This document shows positions 35,455 to 45,499 of a DNA stretch of 64,000 bases, one piece after another. The stretch covers positions 35,715,152-35,779,151 of the forward strand of contig NC_087066.1 of the NCBI RefSeq assembly GCF_963678635.1. The letters are read 5' to 3'. The translations under genes and the position numbers were made by a program. The first letter of the stretch is position 1; each line of letters opens with the position of its first letter. Under the pieces are notes generated by a model that was not told where the DNA came from, searched no databases, and saw nothing but the letters and a program-made list of their open reading frames with translations. Origin of the DNA: Symsagittifera roscoffensis. Taxonomy: Eukaryota > Xenacoelomorpha > Acoela > Convolutidae.

Positions 35455-36880
35455 GTGTGAGTGATGCTTGAGTTGGTTCAGGTCAACAGGTGGACAACCA
35501 ATCAGACTTTACGGCCTGGCCAAAGTTCAAAAAGTGGACACACCCTTGAGACCAGTCCTATCACTCGATGGTAGTTTATATGATAACTTGAACAAGACCC
35601 AGCAAAATTTTTGAGTTTCTCGACGGCTCTAACATTGAATCAAACTCATTGGAGGCCAGAAGGATTTTAGAAAACAAAGATTTGGAGCCCGATGAGAACA
35701 TGAAGTCTATTGATGTTAAAATTTTATGCAAGAATGTCCCACTCAAGGAACCAATTTAGACAGTGTTTAGAAAATTATATGAATGGGAAAAGTCATCGGA
35801 ATTTCCAGAAAGACCTTTCAAGATGTTACTAAATATGGCCATCAGCCAGATGCATTTGAAGTCCCTTGAAATTTGGTTTAATCAAAAAGATGGAATAGCC
35901 ATGGATGTCTATCTGGAATAAGCTTGAACAATTCTTTGATTAAAAGAGTATGAACATGCACTGAAAATCAAAACTCTTTAATATACTACACCTAAGAGTA
36001 ATTGATGAAAAATTTGCCCTCAATGCAACAAAAAAGTTTCCTACAGGTCAAAAATGTTAGAGTGTGAGGGAATTTTGAAGTGGTTGGGGAGTGATTATAT
36101 CTCCGCATATTTGAAAGCGGAGATATAACAAACAGTGATTACCAAAGCTTAGCTGAAACGGTTTGGTATAGTAAGAAGTGCATTTGAGGATAAAAAAAAT
36201 GAGACACAACCGCAGGGTGTAAAATTTCTTCCCGCTATGTGGATGATATAGTGAATACGGTCAAAGGAGACTTCGAAAAAGTGCTCCAGGCAGCCAAAAG
36301 ATTTCATCCTCATTTATCGTGCGTTCTTTAAAAATCAAAGAAAAATCTTGCGTTCCTAGAGTCAGAAATTAAAACTCAATAAGGACAGGAGTGTGAGCTG
36401 TGAATGGTTTTTTAAAAAAAACAGCTACAAGTACTAACTTAAGTTGTGCTTCAGTATAAAAAGAGTGTAATTGAAGGAACTGTTTGCCGTGTCTTTCTAC
36501 CTGGGGACGGTTTGATAAGGCAATGAAAGCGAATGGTACACAATAGTCGGAAGCCATTATCCAGAAAACTTTTCGTCTCGGAGTGCGTCTCGGGCCATCA
36601 AAAAGATCAGAGGGGAGAAAAATTAAATCAAGAGCAAGGGTGACCATCAAAGGTGTTCTTTTAGCAGTTAGGATGTACCACCCATGCTAGATATTCAATA
36701 TGAGGTGAACACACTGAGGCGCAGATAGTGTTCCCGATGCGGAAACTATAAAGATGTTTGCTATCGTTTATAAGCTTTTGCGAGCAAACTGAAATCGAAA
36801 GTTATTTACAATCCAGGTTGTAATGGATGCACAACCATCTATATCGACAAACTCGACAACACTAAAACTATAGTCCATGT
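35455..36880 (+). pseudogene. Penelope-like element, fragment B (RT and GIY-YIG remnants)
   Basis: Starts at the LYGLAKVQKVDTPLRPVLSL motif (~35497-35565). Later come SSRYVDDIVNTVKGDFEKVL (RT catalytic box RYVDD at 36233-36247), a segment SCASV-KECN-RNCLPC near 36450-36500, and KVIYNPGCNGCTTIYIDKLD (36800-36860), the start of a GIY-YIG-like endonuclease. Stops and frameshifts break every part. Order and motifs are those of endonuclease-bearing Penelope-like elements. Confidence 0.75.
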
Positions 36881-37300
36881 ATAACATGGCCAAAATTCTG
36901 ACAAGTTAGAGACTGACTTGTCAGAGTTGGGAAATATTTCCAAATCGAAATTTTATAACAATGAAAGAACAAAAAATTAAAAAAATTTCAGAAATTTACA
37001 GGAAAATGTGATTAATGGTTAAGTAATTTATTATGTAATTATAGTTGTTTAAATTTGATTGGTCAAAAACCTTTAGAAGGTTTTTAGACATGATGCTCAT
37101 TTTTTCAGATCTTTGATCGTTTTGTAACTATTGTAAAAAAAACTTTGAATCCTGATGATGCACAAAATGTGCGAAAACGTTTGACTGAACATTTTGAAAA
37201 TCTCATAACCGTTATTGTTAAAACTTAACCCTTTTTAGCGATAAGCTATAAATAAACTGTTATACTCTTTGAGGAAAACAGCCGTTTTTCTATTTTTTCT
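36880..37300 (+). repeat. Penelope-like terminal repeat with hammerhead-like motif
   Basis: This non-coding block (from CTATAGTCCATGTATAACATGG) recurs after the next copy at 40556-40880, as expected for the pseudo-LTRs that separate tandem Penelope copies. It contains CTGATGA (37152-37158), a GCACA-AAA-TGTGC stem-loop and GAAA, the order of a hammerhead ribozyme core, followed by AAACGTTT, which can form a short helix III. Minimal hammerheads are known in this position in Penelope-like elements. One T lies between CTGATGA and stem II here, so activity is uncertain. Confidence 0.7.
37146..37192 (+). ncRNA. Hammerhead-like ribozyme motif
   Basis: Core CTGATGA, then T, stem II GCACA/TGTGC with loop AAA, GAA-A, a tiny self-complementary AACGTT helix III, a T at the cleavage position, then GA that can pair with TC just 5' of the core (helix I, type I layout). 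Decayed versions sit at 40830-40870 (TTGGTGATGC...GTGCGAAAA) and 41243-41280 (CCTGTAGATGC...GCGGAAAC), where the core is mutated. Confidence 0.55.
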
Positions 37301-37367
37301 CTACCATTTATACCGAATTTTATTACCGCTTCTTGTTCATTATGGCAATCGTGTTTGAGCTACTAAA

Positions 37368-40300
37368 ATGACAATGATTGTAGCTGCCAGCTCCCCTTAT
37401 CACAGCCTGAAAGATCTTGAGCTACAGAAACGGAGAGAGGCGCAGCAGAAGGTCTACGCAGTCCCCGGCCTTTCTTTAAACACCAATACCTTGAACAGGG
37501 GGAATAATTTGCGAATTTTATTGGAACAGCAACCTCTGCCCTTAAGCAGATTATCCTCTGAAACGATGAGGTGAAAAACAGCATATCATCCCATCGAACT
37601 AACAACTATACGCCCTGCCCAATTGATGAAATACTGGCGTATCTACAATCGAAGCGAAAACAAATAAGTGCCATTGTCTACTGCAGGAGAACAGGTACTC
37701 TCGATATTTTTGAGGATCTACGGAAGACAGAGACAATCGTCATAACTACAACCGGTAACTTTATCTCTAGAAGCAAGAAACTAAATCCTGCGGTCCTCAG
37801 AGAAAATCTCCAACTGCACAAGTCGAGCGAATTGGAATTGAAGTCACTACGAGTGGTTCTGTCACATCGAGACCACCTGCCAGGCGTTTTCTCAAAGATA
37901 CGGGCCCAGACCAAGAAACCATCGCAGGGAAGCCAACGAGCAAAGACGTGGAGAGCGGACGTGTTGGCTGGGGACCTCAAGCTGGAGCCGAACGGCCAAT
38001 AAGTGGTAAGATTTTGTTGGGGCTGTTTTTTTTTGCTGGGTGCCAAATAAGTTTAAGTGCTCGTGGGCTGCAAAGAAGAGATGACCACCATTTTGCTGCA
38101 AACACCATTCCTTAGATTGGTCTTGAAGATAAAACTCACTTGAAAATTTGTGTTATCCTAATTAAAACATTCTAGTAAATTTAATAGCAGTTTCCTGAGA
38201 ACTAAATTTCTGAGAAAACATCTCGATAATGACATTATACCAGATTTTTACGGTTTTGCGTGCCTGATAACGGTGTTTTTTTCGGATCAAGCTTTACACA
38301 ATTTTCAATTGAGACTCCTGAGATCTGAGATAAGCCAGGCAAATGCGGATAGGGCTAAGGCATCGGGTAACATAGCAAAAGCAAGGAAGATAGTGAGAAA
38401 GGGCACATATGAGAAGTGGTGGCCTTCGCTAATATTCTATCTATACCTGAATGCAAGGTGTAGTGGCAATAACCTGATAAGCCGACACAAAAAAAAGCTC
38501 GAAAAATTTTCGGAAAGACAGGATAGACCATTAAAAAACTTGGATGAAAGATCAGTCAGAATCTAAGATGAAGTGATTTTGCCGCAGTGCGTGCGGGAAG
38601 TCTTAAGTTTTAAACCAATCCATCCGGTCAAATTCAGCAAAATTATTTTCTTAGGGAAATTGTCTGAACTGAAGTAAAATAGACAACTGGGAGAAAATTA
38701 TGTGAGATTGAAGCAGCTGCAAGGAACTATGCTAAGAATGTGAAACAGACCCCCTCTGACACAGGTGTTGAAAAAGCCAGAAAGTATTTGAAGGTCAACG
38801 GTCTTCTGGCAGTGCCGTTTGATAATGGGGAGGGTTTTTGTTCAATAAAAAAGGAGACATATTAGAAGAAACTGAAAGATTTATTACAGGCAGAACAACT
38901 TAGTGAGAGGCAGAATCTGACAGACAGTGTGATCATAAAATTGGAAAGAGACATATACAAAGAATAACTCGCCATGAAAAAGACGGAAGAGATTAGCGAA
39001 GTGCTGTACGCTAGGTTGAGATCATGGGGGCGCAGCCAGCTAAGCTGTATGGTTTAGCAAAAGTACACAAACAAGGCACACCACTCCGTCCCGTCCTTTC
39101 ATTTGACCACCTAAATGAAACATCGGCAAAATACTGTGATAAAATAGAGGGGGCAAACATAGAAACGAACACTCAAATGGCCAGGGAGCTCTTGGAGGAA
39201 ACAGAATTGGACTCTGATGAGAATATGATTTCCCTTGATGTAAAGAGTTTTAACACTAATGTCTCACTCAAGGAAGCTGTTGAAAAAGCCGCGAGGAGAT
39301 TATATGAGCAAATCAATCCTCCAGAAATATCTTGCAAAACTATGAGAAAACTCTTAAATTTGGCAGTGAGTAAGGTTTATTTCAAATTCAATGGTTTGTG
39401 GTATGTACAAAGAGACGGTTTAGCAAGGCGCGCCTCCCTTGCAGTAAATCTGGCCAGTTTGTTGCTCAGAGAATACGAACCTGCATTAATGAAAGAAGCA
39501 CCAAAATTGACTGTGCTAAATGAGAATAACAATAAAGTCTGCCCTGGATGTCGAACAAAAGGGGTAGAATGCGAAGCTTGTTTGAATCGGTTCCTTGTAA
39601 CGGTGTGGTAACATATCGAAATCCGAATATGCAGACATCGCTGAAATAGTATGGTAGTGCATGACTTGCAAAAAGCAACAAGAAGCAGATAGGACTGGGA
39701 ATGGTGTTATAGTTTTTCTAAGATATGTGGATGACGTACTTAGAACTATCAAGGGTGATCCTGGGGTAGTCCTCGAGGCTGCCAATAAGTTGCATTCAAA
39801 CTTGCAGTTCACCATAGAAGAACTTGATATTAACGGTAATTTGGCCTTTTTGGATTGAAATGTCATCGTGGACTCAGGAAAAAAGGTCACATCACATGCA
39901 ATACAAAAGAAGCGTTATTGAAGGGACTCTCCATAGGGTTTTCAGAAGTAACTCAACATAAAGAAACTTTGACTGACCATTGGAAAACAACGATGGATTG
40001 AAAATCAATATCTGAAAAATTGGTCGGAGAGGGTAGTGTTTGAAACTCCAAGATCTTGAGGGAAAAAAATTTAGAGGTGACGGCAACAGAACCAAAAATT
40101 GATAAATGGTTGAAAGACTCACTCCCCCTTTTTACACTGCAATATTGAGGCAATTCATCTCATTTGTTTGCTGCAAAGATTCGGCAAATATCCGGGGCAC
40201 AAATAATTTTTTATTCAAAAAAAATTGAAAACAAGCTTGCCATCCCTCAAAACTTTCTTTGCTTGTGAACTGAGATCAGAAGTGGTGTAGTGGATGTAAC

Positions 40301-40560
40301 TCCACCTAAGTCGGACAGACAGTCCAACATTTATTCACAAGGATCGATGAACGTGGCAAAGGGGACTCCCCAGTAGGGCAACACTTGTTAGAATGTAATA
40401 AGGATGAAGGCGATACTGCTGAGCTGAAGTCAGAGTTTATAGACAAAACAGCCAACACTCCGAAGCTACTCACAACAAAGACTTTGCATATTTGGCGAGA
40501 GAGGCCAAGAATCGACACACGCGCTGAATTCAGAGGGCGGGAATTAACACTAAAACTATA
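37368..40560 (+). pseudogene. Penelope-like element, copy C (most complete)
   Basis: Follows the terminal repeat and runs to the next. Open pieces: 37368-38002 (two overlapping frames, one frameshift, function unknown, probably the 5' coding part), 38273-38566 (RLLRSEISQANADRAKASGN...LKNLDERSVRI), 39024-39611 (KLYGLAKVHKQGTPLRPVLS ... MISLDVKSFNTNVSLKEAV ... FKFNGLWYVQRDGLARRASL, RT fingers and palm), 39661-39858 (FLRYVDDVLRTIKGD, catalytic box at 39721-39735), and 40296-40560 (VGQTVQHLFTRIDERGKGDS...QHLLECNKDE, the tail of a GIY-YIG endonuclease). Frameshifts and stops separate them, and 38003-38272 has no readable frame and may be an intron-like insertion or decay. It could not encode a working protein as it stands. 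Confidence 0.8.
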
Positions 40561-41300
40561 GTCCATGTTTAACATAGTTTAAACTCAAAAAACTGACCTG
40601 TCGGAATTGGAAAGTATTACCAAATTGAAATTTAATAACAATGAAAGCACAAAAAGCTAAATAAATCCCAGAAATGTACAGGAAATTGCTCTGAATAGTT
40701 AGATAATTTATTAGGTATTCACAGTTGTTTGAATTTGTTTGGTCAAAAATTTTTCAAAGCATTTTAAGACATGATTCTCATTTTTTCAGATCTTTGATTG
40801 TTTTGTAAAAAATGTGAAAAAAAACGTTTAATCTTGGTGATGCATAAAATGTGCGAAAATGTTTGAACTAACATTCAGACATCCTACGACCAGGGTTAAG
40901 GAGCACCGAAAAGCGGATACTCGGGCAGCAACTGAAACAGCGTGGAGGTAATGGTTTTGGTTTAGAGTTAAGTTGGAAGATCATTGAACAGACCAATAGC
41001 AAAAATAGGTTATAAACATTAGGAGCGGTTCGTTTTTTTGCAAGGATCCAACCCACGCTATGAATTAGGCTGACATTGAATATTTAGTTCTAAAATCAAA
41101 AATTTTGTCCTAAAAATTTTCCACAAATCAGGCCAATTTTTGTGAATATTTCAAATTTGATTGCATAATAGGTTTTTTGTAACAATGTAATAATTTGAAA
41201 AATTATTTTTGATCCGTTTTTAAATATAAGGTAGATTTTAAAACCTGTAGATGCACTAAAACTGCGGAAACATTTGTTTAATTTACTATTTTAACGTAAT
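40556..41300 (+). repeat. Penelope-like 3' terminal repeats (two decayed copies)
   Basis: 40556-40880 matches 36880-37200 (CTATAGTCCATGTTTAACAT, TTTGGTCAAAAATTTTTCAAAG, TCTTTGATTGTTTTGTA). A more diverged segment follows at 41090-41290 with the same tail order. Each ends in a broken hammerhead-like motif. Several terminal repeats in a row fit the tandem and partially tandem insertions known for this class. Confidence 0.6.
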
Positions 41301-41699
41301 CAATGTTCTTTGAATTTTTTTTCAGATGTTTTTTTGATAATTTTCTTTTCAGCAATTTTACAAACACTTCATTTTTAATCTACAATTTTTAATGATACAA
41401 ATGGTTCTTTTTTCTTAGGTTGCCAACGCTGTGTGTTTACTCAGCACTATTAATGATAAAAAATACTCCAAAAGAAATTTTTTATTTCTAGAGCCAAACG
41501 AACGAACGCGCAGCAAAGTATACGTTCTGATAGACCCGTAGCCTCATATCAGGTCAATCTTTCAACTTGGGTTTCTTCTGCGCAGAAGTTAGTTTTCTCC
41601 ATCTGAGTGGCTTGATTCCCAACCATCTGACTCTTACTTTCATTCAAGTGATTCTTTGCTTTCCCTTTTTAGGGAAAAGTAAAGCTCTGGGAACAACGA

Positions 41700-44071
41700 C
41701 AACTCCAAACTGATTGCTGCCGAACTTGATGAAGATGATATCAAGGGAGCTGTCAGGTTGGCAGCCAGCGACGATACTTTCTTGCCGCCGACTCTTGAGA
41801 ACAAAACACTGCTCGACGCGAAACACCCTCCTGCACCCGCAGACAGCTACACCCCCATCTAACGACTGTGTTCAACTTCAAGTTAGTCAGTCTGAAGTCA
41901 GGAGAGCGGTCATGTCTTTTAACGCAGGTAGTGCTGGTGGACCGACGGGCCTCAGACCACAACACGTGAAGACGCACTTTCACCATCTGCTAACGAAGCT
42001 GGCAACAACCTGCTCTCGCATCTGACAGACTACACAATTTTAATGTTGACAGGCAACATCCCTGCGTTCATCAAGCTTGTCGTCTCCAGTGCTACACTCA
42101 TCTCTTTGGCCAAGAAATGTGGAGGAATACGCCCGATCGCGATTGGAGACACTTTGCGAAGACTCACTTCAAATGCATTTCACGGCGCATGCTGGAAAAA
42201 CTCAAAGTTTATTTTTGGCCTTTTCAGCTAGGAGCTGGTGTTAAACACGGGCGTGAGGCGGTGGCCCATGTAGCGCGCGATATCATTGAATGCGCAGAAC
42301 TTGATCAAGCCTTTGTCAAAATTGACTTTGCCAACGCCTTCAACAGTGTAAGACGTGATGCCATTTTGAAAGCCATCAATGAACACGCCACGGAGATCCT
42401 TAGCTTTGTGAAACTCTGCTACGAAGACAGCAGTTTTTTGATATATGGTGCCTTTACCATCAAATCAACAGAAGGGTTTCAGCAAGGCGATCCCTTGGCT
42501 ACGTTTGGCTTTTGTCTTGTCCTACATCCTGCTTTGCAGAACCTCTTGAGCAAGCTGAAAACTGGATACCTGGATGACGTTGCTTTTGCTGATGAATGGC
42601 GCACCACTCTCCATGATCTTCTGAGTATCAAACAAGCATGTGAGAAACTTGGTCTTCGTTTGAATGAGAAGAAATGCGAGGTGACAGCTTTTGGGAGCAG
42701 TAAAAAGGAGATAGAAAGAGCTTTTCGTGAGACATTTCCCACTATTCAATGCGTTGATGCCGAAAACAGCACACTTCTTGGGGTTGGTCTAGGCACTCGG
42801 TCGATTCGTGCAGAGTTAGTGGACAAACTTGCAAAACTCAAGACACTCCTGCAGTGAACAGCTTCTTTACCATGTCAAACCGCATTCTTACCATGTCAAA
42901 CCGCTTTCTTTCGTCTTTTTAACGAAGCCGTCGACCACTGGGAGTCTATCAGCAACCACCGATTTGAAGACTTAACCCCCTAGTGCGCTCAAAAATTTTG
43001 GACAAAACCTATCTACGAACAACAATCCGCAAACATTTTGAGCAATTGTACCGACGAAAACTTACTTGCTTGTTATCACGGCTTGGCTGGACGTCCTTCC
43101 TTGGCTGGACGTCGTTATCAGGTTCAGGCGCTTGGCTGGAAGTCCTTCCTTCTCGTCCGCTGGGTCTGACTTTGTCTGATGATGAGTTCCGTATTTCAGC
43201 TGGTCTGCGTCTAGGAGCCCCAGTAACCGCACAACACACGTGCAAATGTGGCTCTGTCCCAGCAACAAATGGAAGACACGCACTTGTCTGCCCGAAGATC
43301 AAGCACGGGTTCATCAAACACTCGAATGGCAACATGATCATTAAAATGATCATTCTATAAAATCACTCGGCATCATTTCCACACTAGAACCTATCGGGCT
43401 GCTGCGCAAAGATGGACGCAGACCTATCGCAAAGATGGACGCCATGGCAGCAAGGACGGACCTTGGCATGGGATTTCACATGTATAAGTCGTTTGGCAAA
43501 CTCTAATCTGAGAATGGGAGTTCTTCCGGGTTAGAGTTCTTCCGGGTTAAAATCACTCGGCATCATTTCCACACTAGAACCTATCGGGCTGCTACGCAAA
43601 GATGGACGCAGACCTATCGGGCTGCTACGCAAAGATGGACGCAAACCTATCCACACTAGAACCTATCGGGTTTTCCACACTAGAACCTATCGGGCTGCTA
43701 CGCAAAGATGGACGCAAAGATGGACGCCATGGCAGCGAGGACGGACCTTGGCATGGGATTTCACATGTAAAAGTCGTTTGACAAACTCTAATCTGCGAAT
43801 GGGAGTTCTTCCGGGTGCCAATGCAGCTTCCGAGGCCGCAGTCCGCAAAAGAAACCACTATTCAGACCTGCCTTCCACCGTAATTTTCAAACCCGTTGCC
43901 ATGGAAACACTGGGTGGCGCTGGTAGGTCTACTGCAGTTTTCTTGAAAGAACTTGCAAGGCGAATAACAGTCTTAACAGGTGAGAAACTAGCTTTTAAAT
44001 TTCCCGAACAAAAGCTAGACTCAGCGATTCAGCGCGGGAACGCTGGATGCATCCTTGAGGCAACTAGTTGA
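41700..44071 (+). pseudogene. Non-LTR element: reverse transcriptase plus restriction-like endonuclease
   Basis: Open pieces in three frames: 41714-42025 (VRRAVMSFNAGSAGGPTGLR), 42043-42180 (KKCGGIRPIAIGDTLRRLTS), 42117-42857 (FVKIDFANAFNSVRRDAILK, EGFQQGDPLATFGF, GYLDDVAFADEW: RT palm with the YLDD box), 42983-43350 (RISAGLRLGAPVTAQHTCKC and NGRHALVCPKIKHGFIKH: C-x-C...H...C zinc-type motif) and 43748-44071 (WDFTCKSRLTNSN ... VAMETLGGAGRST ... AIQRGNAGCIL). EPIGLLRKDGRRP near 43388 fits the PD-(D/E)XK-type nuclease that follows the zinc motif in animal elements of this layout. Frameshifts and an internal duplication disable it. Clade is uncertain; R2/NeSL-type elements share this domain order. 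Confidence 0.72.
43362..43760 (+). repeat. Internal tandem duplication in the endonuclease region
   Basis: The segment AAAATCACTCGGCATCATTTCC...GGGAGTTCTTCCGGGTTA (43362-43545) is repeated from 43550 to about 43817. The second copy also contains smaller duplications of CTATCGGGCTGCTACGCAAA (three or four times). The duplicated coding stretch is the EPIGLLRKDG region. Confidence 0.85.
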
Positions 44072-44415
44072 CCCACACCCTTCGCTTTACTGCTTCAACT
44101 GTAAACTGTGCGGTATATACGCTCTTTTTATTTCCTGTTCAATTTAATTGACTTCTCTTCAAAATTTTCCCTTTTTCATGAAATTTCAATGGTTTTTTGA
44201 CCCGGTGAAATGATTAAAGACTAGTGAAATAACTTCGGTTACCATGATATTTTCTCACCTGATTTACTAATATTAATGAAGAGCTCGTGAAATAGCGTAT
44301 GTCATCAAGATACATTTTGTCATTCTGATTACCCTGTTCACAACCAATTTAAATTTCTAGCGATCAGTCGGTTCTTTTTAATGTCTTATTTTTAATTTCG
44401 CTTTTAATCGCCCAC

Positions 44416-45443
44416 ATGTTTGACCTCGAAACTTTCCGAAATTTGAACGACGAAATGAAATACGAGCTGTATAAAGACTTGATCGAAAAGGTTACTTATT
44501 TTAAACGAATTATCGAAAACTTAACTGTATCAACGAAAGATGAAGAAAAAGGAAACAAATTTATTGATCTAGAAAATTTTAAAAACACGGGCTATTCGAA
44601 AATTGCAGAAAACAAATTTGAAAATGAATGGAGCAAGATTGAAACTCGGAGCAGAAATCAGAACAAACGAAGCGAAAATAACCAAGAAAGCAAGAATAAC
44701 CAAGAAATCAAAATACAAGCAACCATATTCAAGAAGACAAATTCGACCAACAACGAAAACATTTATTTTTACCACGAGAAGGAGAATATTCTGGCCTATT
44801 ACTGGGAGACTCAATTGTTAACAGAATCAATGGGGAACAAATATCGGAAAATGTGTTGGCGAGAGGATTTGGTGGGCACAAAATTTCTGCATTGCTGGAA
44901 CGCGTGAGAAACAGCAAATCGCGACATTTTAAACATGTAACTACGCTAATTGGAATAAATGACTGCCTCTCAAATGATTTCGACGCGAAGGAAGCCGTGA
45001 GTAGCTTAGAAAAACTAATTTATCTCGTAAATCATAAATTCTCCCCAGAAACAATTTCACTATGTACTGTAACTCCCTTAGGCGCTTTTAGAAAAGATTT
45101 TAATCCAAATGTACAGAAGCTAAACAAGCAAATTTTTAATTTAGTACGGAATGTAAAGGACTTGGGCGAAGTAAAATTGGATATTTTAGACATAAACAAA
45201 AATTTTAGTCAAAATACCGATGCGCTTAGCTCGGATGGTTTGCATCCTTCTGATGGGGGTGTTGAAATTTTGGTGCAAAATTTTAGAGATTCTTTTAGAG
45301 GTTCTGATATTAATGCAAACACATGTGAGATTACAACCCGCCCCAGAATGAAGCAAACCCAACAATCATCAAATTTAGATCCAAAAACGACAGAAATGAT
45401 ACAATTTTTCCAAAACGGTGCAAAATTCTATAGGAAATACTAG
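44416..45443 (+). pseudogene. CR1-like LINE ORF1 with SGNH/GDSL esterase domain
   Basis: Two overlapping frames: 44416-44907 (a charged, Asn-rich N-terminal part) and 44853-45443; the latter frame is open upstream to at least ~44747, implying one frameshift. It carries the SGNH blocks: LLLGDSIVNRI (nucleophile Ser in GDS, 44805-44813), LIGINDCLS (block with G-x-N-D) and SSDGLHPSDGG (catalytic D-x-x-H). Esterase-type ORF1 proteins are typical of CR1-group non-LTR elements, where they probably act in the ribonucleoprotein or at membranes. The ORF ends 56 bases before the ORF2 start. Confidence 0.78.
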
Positions 45444-45499
45444 TTTCGCATTTTTTCTTGGTGCAAACTTTGGCGATTATTTAATTTATTTAATTTATT

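Noticed and set aside
36369-36650. 93-codon minus-strand frame
   Set aside because: It is antisense to the Penelope-like fragment; the plus strand carries the recognisable segment between the RT and GIY-YIG motifs.
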